The notes below the pieces were generated by a model, which did no database searches, was not told the DNA's origin, and was given only the letters and a program-made list of their open reading frames with translations. Below are positions 37,682 to 46,283 of a DNA stretch of 64,000 bases, piece after piece. The translations under genes and the position numbers were made by a program. Within the stretch, counting starts at the first letter, position 1; every line of letters begins with the position of its first letter. Source of the DNA: Marinomonas sp. THO17 (lineage in GTDB: Bacteria; Pseudomonadota; Gammaproteobacteria; Pseudomonadales; Marinomonadaceae); assembly GCF_040436405.1 (NCBI RefSeq), contig NZ_AP031575.1, positions 3,723,501-3,787,500 of the forward strand, read 5' to 3'.

Positions 37682-37701
37682 ATGCCTGCGAAAGCAGGCA
37701 T
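37682..37701. repeat. Perfect 20-bp hairpin
   Basis: atgcctgcgaaagcaggcat is a perfect inverted repeat with a GAAA-like loop, a kind often dispersed in intergenic regions. It has no T-run and probably is not a terminator by itself. The rest of 37618-37855 contains only the third copy of the aggcca motif. Confidence 0.6.
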
Positions 37702-37855
37702 CTAGGAGAGCAGCTCTTAATAGGAAGTTCTTAACAGGCCATCCATCTTAAGTGGTTAATATTTTCAATGGCTTAGGGGAATCATTGACGAGGCTGTAAC
37801 AAATTTTGTGTTATTGCTATTTAGTTAGCTGAATGAGTCTCGTCGATCTTGAACA

Positions 37856-37881
37856 ATGGCGTTTCCGGCAAGAAACGCCAT
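37856..37881. terminator. Hairpin between convergent genes
   Basis: ATGGCGTTTC (37856-37865) pairs with GAAACGCCAT (37872-37881); tgctattttt follows in the plus direction. It lies between the transglutaminase-like gene and the end of the iclR-type gene, and can serve both. Confidence 0.65.
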
Positions 37882-37900
37882 GCTATTTTTAGCTAAGGCT

Positions 37901-38671
37901 TTAGTTCTCGCCAATTAGAGTGCCTAATTCCTGCGCAGCTTCAATCAGTAGAGTTTCATGTTTGAGCAAATCTTCAAGACTGGTTCGTATTACTGGGGCA
38001 TGGGTAAACAAGCAGGCAAAAAGTCGTCCCTGTTTGTCTTTTATAGGAACAGCGAAGGCAACCATTCCATCGATAAACTCTTCATTATCAACAGACTTTT
38101 GTTCTAAAGCGATGCGCTCGATCTCTTTGTCAAGTGCGCTGATATTGGTTTGAGTATTTCGCGCCATTTTTTGCAGAGGCAAGTTATTCAGTATGCGTTG
38201 ACGGCGCTCTTTATTAAGAGAGCTAAGGTAAAGTTTTCCACTGGCTGTGCACCATACGGGGGTATGGCTGCCAACGGGAAGATGGATTTGTAACGGCCAA
38301 TTTGTCTGGACTCGATCATAGTAGATCATGTCAATTCCATCAGGGATGGATATGCCACAAGTTTCGCCAATTTTATCGGCGACATTTTTAAGAATTGCCT
38401 GACGTTGTGATTTAAACTGGCTTGCGTAAAGAATACCTAGTGCCATAGAGTGAAGACGATCTGCAGGAACGAGTAAGCCGCGCATATTGGTTTGTAAAAA
38501 ACCGTCCGCTTCTAATTGCTGTACGAGTCTGTGTACACTGGGTTTGGGAATATCTAGTTGGATAGATAAATCTGCGGGGCTGAGCGGGCGCTCGGCATTG
38601 GCTACAGCTTCAATTATTTCTAGAACTCGAGCGATATTTGAACCTTTTTCTCGACGTTTCTCTTGTGTCAT
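37901..38671 (-). CDS. IclR-family transcriptional regulator
   Basis: 256 residues. N-terminal winged helix-turn-helix (about 10-75: RPLSPADLSIQLDIPKPSVH, LVQQLEADGFL) and the C-terminal IclR effector domain (about 85-250, with VWCTASGKLYLSSL and DGMVAFAVPIKD). ATG 38671 has AAGGA upstream. It lies downstream of the TRAP/dehydrogenase operon, separated by a terminator, so it has its own promoter. It is the likely regulator of that operon, in response to its substrate or a CoA/aldehyde intermediate (inference). Confidence 0.88.
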   Translation of the reverse strand: MTQEKRREKGSNIARVLEIIEAVANAERPLSPADLSIQLDIPKPSVHRLVQQLEADGFLQTNMRGLLVPADRLHSMALGILYASQFKSQRQAILKNVADKIGETCGISIPDGIDMIYYDRVQTNWPLQIHLPVGSHTPVWCTASGKLYLSSLNKERRQRILNNLPLQKMARNTQTNISALDKEIERIALEQKSVDNEEFIDGMVAFAVPIKDKQGRLFACLFTHAPVIRTSLEDLLKHETLLIEAAQELGTLIGEN

Positions 38672-38748
38672 TAATAAGCATCCTTAAATTCTTGATGGCA
38701 TCCATTATAGTGAGCTCAGTTGAATTAAAAAATAAGTAATAAGAAAAG

Positions 38749-38771
38749 AAAGCCGCACAATGTACGGCTTT
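38749..38771 (-). terminator. Terminator of the dehydrogenase/TRAP operon
   Basis: On the minus strand AAAGCCG, a nine-base loop and CGGCTTT are followed by cttttctt. It lies 15 bases after the aldehyde dehydrogenase stop and separates the operon from the IclR gene. Confidence 0.75.
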
Positions 38772-38785
38772 GAATAGTCGAGCAG

Positions 38786-40282
38786 TTATTTCATTGTTGG
38801 CATAGAAAAAGAGACGCCTTCTCTTACCCCCGCACTTGGCCAACGTTGTGTTATGGTTTTTCGCTTTGTATAGAAGCGAACTGAATCTGGTCCATAAGCA
38901 TGTAGGTCACCAAATAGGGAGCGTTTCCAGCCACCGAAGCTGTGATATGCCACGGGGACAGGCAATGGGACATTAATGCCAACCATTCCAACTTCTATAT
39001 GATCAGAGAAATATCGAGCAGCTTCTCCATCACGGGTAAATATGCAAGTGCCGTTTCCGTATTCATGTTCGTTTATCAGAGTCATCGCTTCTTCCATGGA
39101 TGCGACTCTTAACACTTGTAAGACGGGGCCAAAAATCTCTTCTTGATAGCTTTGCATTTCTTTCGATACTCGATCAATCAGTGTTGCGCCGACGAAGTAG
39201 CCATCTTCATAACCTTCAACTTTTACTTGTCGACCATCTACCACCACATGGGCACCGTCTTGTTCGGCGCTATTAATATAGCCAATTACTTTTTCTTGAT
39301 GCTGTTTGGTGATAACTGGACCGAAATCATTTTGATTGTCTGAGTAGGTACCGACCTTAAGAGGTTGCATGGCCTGACTTAGTCCAGATACGAGTTTATC
39401 TGCCGCTTCATCTCCTACGGCAACGACAACAGAAAGTGCCATGCAGCGCTCTCCAGATGATCCAAAGGCTGCTCCGAGAAGCTGATTCACCGTGCTCTCC
39501 ATATCCGCATCCGGCATAACAATCGCATGATTTTTCGCTCCACCAAGGGCCTGACAACGTTTGCCATTGGCGGTTGCTGTTTGGTAAATGTATTCTGCTA
39601 TGGGAGTGGATCCTACAAAGCTGACGGCTTTTACTCTTTGATCATGAAGTAATGTATCAACTGCTTCTTTACCGCCATTAACGACATTTAGAACACCCTT
39701 TGGTAGTCCCGCTTGATGGAGGAGTTCTGCTATGAATAGTGTCGAAGATGGATCTCGCTCTGAAGGTTTAAGAACAAATGTGTTACCTGTAGCAATCGCC
39801 ATTGGAAACATCCAAAGAGGCACCATTACCGGGAAGTTAAAAGGAGTAATACCGGCAACAACGCCCAAAGGTTGAAACTCACTCCATGAGTCGATATTCG
39901 GTCCTACATTTTTGCTGTGCTCGCCTTTTAAAAGCTCTGGTACTCCACAGGCGTATTCCACATTTTCTATACCACGTTGTAATTCCCCCATTGCATCATG
40001 GGCAATCTTGCCATGCTCTTCACCGATAAGACGGCAAATCTTATCAGCGTTTTCCTCTAACAAGGTTTTGAATTTATACATGATTCGAGCACGTTTGATT
40101 GGTGGCGTATTGCGCCACTCAGGATAAGCCTGCTGCGCTGCAAGAATGGCATCTTCCACTGTTGCTTTGGTTGCCAGTAGTACTTGTTTTTCTGATGTAC
40201 CTGTTGCAGGGTTAAATACCGCCTGACTATGTTGTCCATTAAGTATTGGACGACCATCAATAAAGTGTCCGAGAGTTGTCAT
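38786..40282 (-). CDS. CoA-acylating (methyl)malonate-semialdehyde dehydrogenase (MmsA/DddC-like)
   Basis: 498 residues of the ALDH superfamily, MmsA class, which converts malonate or methylmalonate semialdehyde plus CoA and NAD+ to acetyl-CoA or propionyl-CoA with loss of CO2. Family features: FIDGRPILNG N-terminus, VVAGITPFNFPVMVPLWMFP, FVGSTPIAEYIY, the LGGAKNHAIVMPDAD run and the catalytic Cys in SSGERCMALS. ATG 40282 has AAAGGA seven bases upstream. It is the last gene of the run dctP-dctQ-dctM-alcohol dehydrogenase-this gene. The pairing with an iron alcohol dehydrogenase is the same as DddB-DddC of DMSP catabolism in Marinomonas. Confidence 0.88.
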   Translation of the reverse strand: MTTLGHFIDGRPILNGQHSQAVFNPATGTSEKQVLLATKATVEDAILAAQQAYPEWRNTPPIKRARIMYKFKTLLEENADKICRLIGEEHGKIAHDAMGELQRGIENVEYACGVPELLKGEHSKNVGPNIDSWSEFQPLGVVAGITPFNFPVMVPLWMFPMAIATGNTFVLKPSERDPSSTLFIAELLHQAGLPKGVLNVVNGGKEAVDTLLHDQRVKAVSFVGSTPIAEYIYQTATANGKRCQALGGAKNHAIVMPDADMESTVNQLLGAAFGSSGERCMALSVVVAVGDEAADKLVSGLSQAMQPLKVGTYSDNQNDFGPVITKQHQEKVIGYINSAEQDGAHVVVDGRQVKVEGYEDGYFVGATLIDRVSKEMQSYQEEIFGPVLQVLRVASMEEAMTLINEHEYGNGTCIFTRDGEAARYFSDHIEVGMVGINVPLPVPVAYHSFGGWKRSLFGDLHAYGPDSVRFYTKRKTITQRWPSAGVREGVSFSMPTMK

Positions 40283-40352
40283 TTTTTTGTCCTTTAAGTT
40301 GTGTATTTAATTTTTAAGTTGAACTTGATAATCCCTTGCTTGAGACATTGAG

Positions 40353-41510
40353 CTACCAGAGTTGTTGGTACAGCTCCACAATTTCAGATTCATTTGGCAC
40401 TCGTGGGTTATTGCCTGGGGAACCTGATGCAAGTGCTTGCGAAGCCATGAGAGGCATGAGCTCAAAGAAGCTATCTTTGCTAATACCAAACTCTCTAGGT
40501 GACGGAACTTCAAGTTCTTCATTGATGGCAGCGAGCTCAGTAAGAAGCTTATCGGTGGCGCTTTCTGTTGAGTCGGTCTCTTTTGCCACACCAATGGCTC
40601 TAGCGCAGTCAGCGTAGCGTTCTGGAGCAGATGGAATAGAGTAAGCGGTTACGGTAGGAAGTAACATGGCATTTGATAAGCCATGGGGTACGTGGAAAAA
40701 AGCACCAATTGGTCGGCTCATTCCATGTACTAGTGCGACAGACGCATTTGAAAAGGCAATGCCTGCCAAAGTAGAGCCTAGCATCATGGCTTTTCGTGCT
40801 GCTTTGTTCTGACCATCTTTGAAGGCTGTACGCAGGTTAGGTCCAATTAAGCGCATGGCCGCTAATGCTTGTGCGTCGCTATAGTCATTTGATTTCTGAC
40901 TGACATAGGCCTCGATCGAATGTGTGAGTGCGTCTATTCCCGTATCAGCGGTTACTCTGGGGGGTAAGCTTAATGTGAGGCTGAAGTCTATTAAGGCGGC
41001 CACAGGCATAAATCCCACCCCAACGCAGAGCATTTTTTCGTCACAGGTTTCATCGGTAATGATGGTAAATTTTGTGACTTCCGAACCTGTACCAGCGGTC
41101 GTCGGAATCGCGATAATAGGTAGCCCAGTCTCGTTGACTAAACGGGGGAATTTATAATCGCGCATAGTGCCACCAAACTTGCCTAAAATGGAAATGGCTT
41201 TTGCACTATCAATGGGGCTACCACCGCCAACAGCGACAATGGCATCATAATCTCCCTGCCTTACTTTTTCGACGCCGTCCATAATCGAAGCCTCTGTGGG
41301 CTCGGGGACAGTGTTGTCAAATACGTCACAGTCGATCTTGTGTGCCATAAGGTCAGCTGTGATGGTTTGAATGTAGCCCAGACTGACCATCATTTTGTCT
41401 GTTACTATCAGTGGTTTTTTACAGTTTAAGTCGCTCAAAATCACAGGAAGTTGGCGCGAGACTTTTTCACCCACCTGTAAAATGCGGGGCAATATAATTT
41501 GCGTTGACAT
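40353..41510 (-). CDS. Iron-containing alcohol dehydrogenase (DddB-like)
   Basis: About 385 residues, type III NAD(P)-dependent alcohol dehydrogenase. The nucleotide loop GGGSPIDSAKAIS, the segment AGTGSEVTKFTII, and the metal-binding His cluster (HSIEAYVS, VHGMSRPIGAFFHVPHGLSN) are visible. It should oxidise a small hydroxy acid or alcohol to the aldehyde handled by the next enzyme. ATG 41510 with GGAG upstream is preferred; the frame is open to 41594 but that part overlaps the dctM stop region. The spacing of 41 bases to dctM and 70 to the aldehyde dehydrogenase indicates one operon. Confidence 0.85.
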   Translation of the reverse strand: MSTQIILPRILQVGEKVSRQLPVILSDLNCKKPLIVTDKMMVSLGYIQTITADLMAHKIDCDVFDNTVPEPTEASIMDGVEKVRQGDYDAIVAVGGGSPIDSAKAISILGKFGGTMRDYKFPRLVNETGLPIIAIPTTAGTGSEVTKFTIITDETCDEKMLCVGVGFMPVAALIDFSLTLSLPPRVTADTGIDALTHSIEAYVSQKSNDYSDAQALAAMRLIGPNLRTAFKDGQNKAARKAMMLGSTLAGIAFSNASVALVHGMSRPIGAFFHVPHGLSNAMLLPTVTAYSIPSAPERYADCARAIGVAKETDSTESATDKLLTELAAINEELEVPSPREFGISKDSFFELMPLMASQALASGSPGNNPRVPNESEIVELYQQLW

Positions 41511-41551
41511 ATAAACTCCAATGGTTCCTTGTTGATTTAAGGCATAAAGGC

Positions 41552-42901
41552 TTAATAGGCCATTTCTGGTAACCAGGTCACAATGCTTTGCCAATAGAAA
41601 ACTATGGATAAGCCAAGTAACTGGATCAGGATAAAGGGCATCACTCCGCGATATATATGACCTAGGCTAATGCCATTTGGTGCAACACCTTTTAGGTAAA
41701 AAAGAGCAAAACCTACAGGCGGTGTTAAGAAAGAAGTTTGTAAACAAACGGCGAACAAGATAGTGAACCAGACGAGATCAAAGCCAAGGTTCGATACGAC
41801 TGGCGCAACAAGAGGCAGAATGATCAGGGTTAACTCAATCCAATCTAGAAAGAAGCCTAAAATGAAGGTTGCCAGCAAAATACAGATCACAATACCCGTC
41901 GGGCCAAACGGCAGACTCGAGAGCGCACTCTCAATAAGCTCATCTCCACCTAGACCTCTAAAAACGAGAGAAAAAGCCGTTGCTCCCAAGAGCAGCGCGA
42001 AAATAAATGCTGTCGTTTGTGTCGTATCCCGGCCTACTGCTTGTAAGACAGGCAAAGACAGTCTGCCTTTACTTATCGCTAGTAATGTTGCTCCTAATGC
42101 TCCAACTCCCGATGCTTCAGTCGGTGTAGCAATGCCAAAGAAGATTGAACCTAATACGGCTAGGATCAGAAGCGCGGTAGGGAATACAGCTTTAAGTACG
42201 TTTAATAGCAATCTAAAACTAACTTTTGGACTGTCTTTAGGCGCGGGAGCTGCGCTAGGTTTTAGCCATGCATAAAGCATGATATAGGTGATGTATAGGG
42301 CGGCGAGTAAAATTCCTGGGAAGAGTGCGCCAAGGAATAGATCGCCGACAGAAAGGCCAATACGGTCACCCATCATTACAAGCATAATGCTTGGAGGAAT
42401 CAGAATCCCCAATGTTCCTGTCGAGCAAACCGTTCCGCATGCAAGCTCCTTGCTATAGCCCTCTCTCATCATCAAAGGAACACCTAATACCGCCAGCAAT
42501 ACCACGGAAGCGCCAATAATGCCTGTCGAAGCGGCGAGTAATAAACCGACAAAGGTAACAGTGACAGCAAGTCCCCCGCGAACCTTGCCAAAAAGACTGG
42601 CAAGGTTGCTCATTAAGTCCTCAGCGACCCCAGATCTATCCAACATAAGACCCATAAATACAAACATGGGCAGAGCGACCAAAACCCAATTGGTCATTAC
42701 TGACCAAATTCTAGGGATAACAATGGATACATAATTCCAATCGATACCGATAAATGCGTCTAACAAGTTGTCAGCTAACATGGCAATGACAGCAAAGAAA
42801 ATCGCAACACCACCCATTACCCAAGCGACAGGAAAACCACAAAACAGCAGAAGTATAAAAGTGGAGAACATTGCTATCGCGAGAATTTCGTTGATTTCCA
42901 T
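41552..42901 (-). CDS. dctM: TRAP transporter large permease (DctM)
   Basis: About 449 residues with 11-12 membrane segments; the large transport subunit of a tripartite ATP-independent periplasmic transporter, driven by sodium. DctM-type stretches: PMFVFMGLMLDRSGVAEDL, LGILIPPSIMLVMMGDRIGL, FLGFFLDWIELTLI-like run and FLTPPVGFALFYL. ATG 42901 is chosen because AGGAG lies eight bases upstream; the frame opens with GTG at 42910. The dctQ gene ends 12 bases before it. Confidence 0.92.
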   Translation of the reverse strand: MEINEILAIAMFSTFILLLFCGFPVAWVMGGVAIFFAVIAMLADNLLDAFIGIDWNYVSIVIPRIWSVMTNWVLVALPMFVFMGLMLDRSGVAEDLMSNLASLFGKVRGGLAVTVTFVGLLLAASTGIIGASVVLLAVLGVPLMMREGYSKELACGTVCSTGTLGILIPPSIMLVMMGDRIGLSVGDLFLGALFPGILLAALYITYIMLYAWLKPSAAPAPKDSPKVSFRLLLNVLKAVFPTALLILAVLGSIFFGIATPTEASGVGALGATLLAISKGRLSLPVLQAVGRDTTQTTAFIFALLLGATAFSLVFRGLGGDELIESALSSLPFGPTGIVICILLATFILGFFLDWIELTLIILPLVAPVVSNLGFDLVWFTILFAVCLQTSFLTPPVGFALFYLKGVAPNGISLGHIYRGVMPFILIQLLGLSIVFYWQSIVTWLPEMAY

Positions 42902-42912
42902 TTCATACACTC

Positions 42913-43527
42913 CTATACGTTTGCCATCTGAGATGGCTTAGATAAAGGTTTAGCGGATTTCATAAACAGCAATGAACAGATTCTAGAAAGGCGAGATAGA
43001 ACCGCTAGACTGAGCAAGATAAAGCCAAACAGTAGAACGGATTTGATTACCCATCGATAGGGCAGTCCTCCGGGTGCTGCGGATACTTCGTTAAGTTCCC
43101 AAGAATAATGAATGAATGGAATGGAGTACCAAATGACCACTCCGATAAAAGGCAGTAGTAAGAACAGAATACCCAAAAGCTCAATCCAAGCTTGTGTCTT
43201 GAGGCTCATACAGTCACGGAGAATATCCACTCGTACATGCTTGTCTCGCACAAAGCAGTAAGACAATCCAATCATCCAACCTGTGGCATACAGGTGCCAC
43301 TGCAATTCCTCAAATTCGATTCTTCCTTCGCCTAGGGCATATCGCATAAATACGTTAAGAACAATGACCAGTAGTAATAAAACCCAGATCCAAGAAATCG
43401 TTTGACCAACGTAGTAAATAATTTGATCAATGAATTTAGACACTTGTGTCTCTGGTAATTGCTTCTCATTAGAGTCGATAGAAGAGTCGACGAATAATTG
43501 ATCGTCAGGTGTATCTTGAGCATTCAT
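42913..43527 (-). CDS. dctQ: TRAP transporter small permease (DctQ)
   Basis: About 204 residues with four membrane segments (about 45-70, 85-105, 125-148, 168-190 of the longer frame). Typical DctQ features are LNVFMRYALGEGRIEFEELQ and FVRDKHVRVDIL. It complexes with DctM. ATG 43527 has GGAG about nine bases upstream; the ATG at 43542 has none. An 11-bp hairpin lies between it and dctP. Confidence 0.9.
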   Translation of the reverse strand: MNAQDTPDDQLFVDSSIDSNEKQLPETQVSKFIDQIIYYVGQTISWIWVLLLLVIVLNVFMRYALGEGRIEFEELQWHLYATGWMIGLSYCFVRDKHVRVDILRDCMSLKTQAWIELLGILFLLLPFIGVVIWYSIPFIHYSWELNEVSAAPGGLPYRWVIKSVLLFGFILLSLAVLSRLSRICSLLFMKSAKPLSKPSQMANV

Positions 43528-43576
43528 AATGGAGCTCTCCATAGTTAAAGCAGATGCATAACGTGGCTCTTGAGAA

Positions 43577-43613
43577 CGAATACAGCCGTTACACTAAAAA
43601 CAGGCTGTATTCG
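43577..43613. promoter_or_regulatory. Intercistronic hairpin between dctP and dctQ
   Basis: CGAATACAGCC (43577-43587) pairs perfectly with GGCTGTATTCG (43603-43613) around a 15-base loop. There is no T-run after it, so it is more likely an mRNA-stabilising or partial-attenuation hairpin. Such a hairpin would let the binding protein be made in excess over the permease (inference). Confidence 0.7.
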
Positions 43614-43640
43614 ACCCAAGAAGGGCTATATCGAGAGGAG

Positions 43641-44714
43641 TTAAGGCTCGATGGGAAGGTAGGCAAGTTTACGCCAAGAATGGTAGTCGTTTCTGAACGC
43701 TTGTTGTGAGTCATAAATGCGTTTGAAATCGGCATCTTGTTGAGATAATTCTTGCATCAAATCATCAGTAATTTCTTTCAGACCTTCTAGTAGCGCTGGA
43801 TCCAGTTTTCTCGCTGTTACGCCTTTGTCTTTAAAACCAGCAAGAACTTTTCCTTGCAGTGCTTCACCATGAGTTAAGGCTCTAAAAGTGCCCGCTGTAC
43901 AAGCCATATCGATAGTGGCTTGGGTTGATTTGGAAAGCTTGTCCCAGACTTCTTTGTTTATAATTAAGTGAGAGGCTGTAAAGGGTTGATGCCAGCCCGG
44001 GAAATAGTTGTTTTTAGCGATTTTGTCGAAGCCCATAATCTGGTCAATAGCGGGCATTGAGAACTCTGTCGCGTCAATAGAACCCTTTTCAAGTGCAGGA
44101 AATATTTCGCCACTAGGAATAACTGTGACGGAAGCCCCTGCTTTTTGAAGTACCTTGCCGCCAAGACCTGCAAATCGAATTTTGAGGCCTTTTAGGTCGT
44201 CCAATGAATGAATTTGGTGTTTAAACCAACCTGCCGTTTCTGGGCCTATTACGCTACACAAAACAGGGTGAATATTATGTTTAGCGTATAGGGATTCAGC
44301 TAGCTGTTTACCTTCTCCTTCATACCACCAACTGGCAAATTCCCAAGGCTCCATGCCAAAAGGAACCGCAGATAAAAGAGCCGATGCTGGAATTTTTCCT
44401 TGATCATAAGCGAGCCATGCGTAGCCAGCGCTAATTTGGTTGTTCTTAACCGCCTCAGTTATAGCAAATGGTGGAACTAACTTGCCTGGCTCGTAAACTT
44501 TAAATTGAATTTGTCCGTCAGATGCCGCTTTTATATCTTCTGCGACGAACTTAATAGGGTCACCAAGTCCCGGTAAATGTGTGCCAAAAACAGCTTGAAC
44601 TTTCCACCGAACCTTGTCTTCAGCGGAATACGCAAGTGTGGTGGTGGAAGCAATAACAGACGCGACAGCGATGGTCGCTAGGGACTTTTTGATTGACGTA
44701 GTTATAGGTTGCAT
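43641..44714 (-). CDS. dctP: TRAP transporter substrate-binding protein (DctP)
   Basis: 357 residues. A signal peptide ends at about 31 (LATIAVASVIASTTTLAYSA). The mature protein is a DctP-type periplasmic receptor: FAITEAVKNNQISAGYAW, SLDDLKGLKIRFAG with the carboxylate-contacting Arg, VTVIPSGEIFPALEKGSIDA and the helix GWHQPFTASHLIINKEVWD. Ligands of this class are mostly carboxylic acids. ATG 44714 with AGGTAA upstream. First gene of the operon, separated from a 0.5-kb regulatory region on its 5' side. Confidence 0.9.
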   Translation of the reverse strand: MQPITTSIKKSLATIAVASVIASTTTLAYSAEDKVRWKVQAVFGTHLPGLGDPIKFVAEDIKAASDGQIQFKVYEPGKLVPPFAITEAVKNNQISAGYAWLAYDQGKIPASALLSAVPFGMEPWEFASWWYEGEGKQLAESLYAKHNIHPVLCSVIGPETAGWFKHQIHSLDDLKGLKIRFAGLGGKVLQKAGASVTVIPSGEIFPALEKGSIDATEFSMPAIDQIMGFDKIAKNNYFPGWHQPFTASHLIINKEVWDKLSKSTQATIDMACTAGTFRALTHGEALQGKVLAGFKDKGVTARKLDPALLEGLKEITDDLMQELSQQDADFKRIYDSQQAFRNDYHSWRKLAYLPIEP

Positions 44715-45240
44715 GACTTTACCTCGTAAGTGTACCAGTTTGAAGCTGGAAATTATTTTTATATTTTCACACTAAATTGCCATATCGATACGATATTTAT
44801 CATTATTAAACATTTCCAAATAGTCAACTAAATTTTTGTTAAAATGATATGAAATGTATCGATATAATGTTTTTTCGATGCGTTTACTTTTCGTAAATAT
44901 CTATGTATGCGTTTGATTTAAAATGGTTTTTAAGAAATTTTTATGATCGTTAAAGTGATACTAAGAAGTGAGAAAATTTTTGAATTTGATCTAATCTAGA
45001 AATGGATCTTGATAGTGCTGACAACAAACTTAAGTTTATGATTTGTCCCAAACAGAATGGAACTTGATGGTGATTTATGGCGAAACCATTGCGATTCGAG
45101 GATTAGGCTTTATTGCTCTTCATAGAAACCTTTGTCTACAAAATGTATAACCCTTTTCGCATCCTCTAGGGAGGGTGCGAATCAGTGTTCTTGCCTCTTT
45201 CTCTGTTTTGACACTCGGGCTCAAATGACCATTTGTATGC
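44715..45240 (-). promoter_or_regulatory. Promoter region of the TRAP operon with inverted-repeat operator candidate
   Basis: ATATCGATAC (44782-44791) and its exact complement GTATCGATAT (44856-44865) lie 64 bases apart in an A+T-rich stretch 68-150 bases upstream of dctP. They are the best operator candidates for the IclR regulator. Also present is a hairpin-like ttcgcatcc/ggtgcgaa at 45153-45183, downstream of the AraC-type gene. No ORF is supported. Confidence 0.5.
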
Positions 45241-46131
45241 TTAAGGCCAGTCTGAAAAGTTGTATTCGTAATGAGATCTTTTTATAGAACCTATTGCGGC
45301 GTTGTTTTTACGGAATTGATTAGGGGATAGACCGGTTTCTTTTTTAAAGAAATGGCTAAATTGGCTGGCATCGTTATAACCCAATTGATTGGCAATCGTT
45401 TGTACCGAATCAGACGCTTTTTTTAAACGGGTAGTGGCTTCTATCAGCACACGGTTGTTGATCAAGTGTAATGGCGGTTTTTGTAGGTTGCGTTGGCAAA
45501 TAGCGTGCAATCTATCATAGGTGACATTCAGTTCCTGACAGTAATAACGCACGGTTTTACGGTTTTTAAATTCGATTTCCACAAGCTGTCTAAAACGCTG
45601 TAACACCAATTCATCCGGTGAGTCATTTAGTTTAATGGATTGGATATTAGTGAGACGATAGGTGTTGATAAGCAAAATACGAATGATGGCACAAATGATG
45701 GTTTGAGAGCGGTTTTTGGTAAAGCTTATTTCCAAATTCAGCAGCTTTAACAGAGGGAAAAAAACGTCATAAATATCGCTTTTCTGACACTGGGTAAGAG
45801 TCAGTTGCTGCATTAAGATTTCTAGCTTAGTGCTATCCAATTCTGTTCCCATAACCAAATTGGTCAATTCATTGCTGTAGCCAATCAGCCAAATTTGACT
45901 GCCAGCGGGCACTAAAATTTTTGCAATGGCTTTGTGGGGCAGACAAAAGATTGAGGACTCCATGACAGAGTGTTGTTCGTCTTTATAGAGGATAGAAATA
46001 TCACCTCGCTGTACCACTCCAATCAAATTAAAGTCAGTAAAATTACCAGTGCCAGCGCTAAAAGTACGAGCTTGTAATCCTGGTTGGATTTCTTCAAAGC
46101 GCACCATAGAGCCAATAATATTCGTCAGCAT
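45241..46131 (-). CDS. AraC-family transcriptional regulator
   Basis: 296 residues with an N-terminal sensing domain (about 15-130) and a C-terminal double helix-turn-helix (about 185-285) with the signature DSVQTIANQLGYNDASQFSH then FFKKETGLSPNQFR. It is divergent from the aldehyde dehydrogenase/ABC/SDR operon across a 152-base region, so it very likely controls that operon. The effector is probably the alcohol or aldehyde substrate (inference). Confidence 0.87.
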   Translation of the reverse strand: MLTNIIGSMVRFEEIQPGLQARTFSAGTGNFTDFNLIGVVQRGDISILYKDEQHSVMESSIFCLPHKAIAKILVPAGSQIWLIGYSNELTNLVMGTELDSTKLEILMQQLTLTQCQKSDIYDVFFPLLKLLNLEISFTKNRSQTIICAIIRILLINTYRLTNIQSIKLNDSPDELVLQRFRQLVEIEFKNRKTVRYYCQELNVTYDRLHAICQRNLQKPPLHLINNRVLIEATTRLKKASDSVQTIANQLGYNDASQFSHFFKKETGLSPNQFRKNNAAIGSIKRSHYEYNFSDWP

Positions 46132-46283
46132 TTTCTAACCTTTTATGAAAAATACCCATCAATAAACCATTATTTAACAATAATAACCCATAAATTGACA
46201 TTTTTATCAGAAAGATAACTGTTAGTCTTTTGTTATTAGCTCATCTACCTACAAAAAAATCTAATAATAGGGAGCATGACATT

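Noticed and set aside
45153-45183. Hairpin ttcgcatcc...ggtgcgaa considered as a terminator
   Set aside because: No T-run on either side, so I only mention it within the regulatory region.
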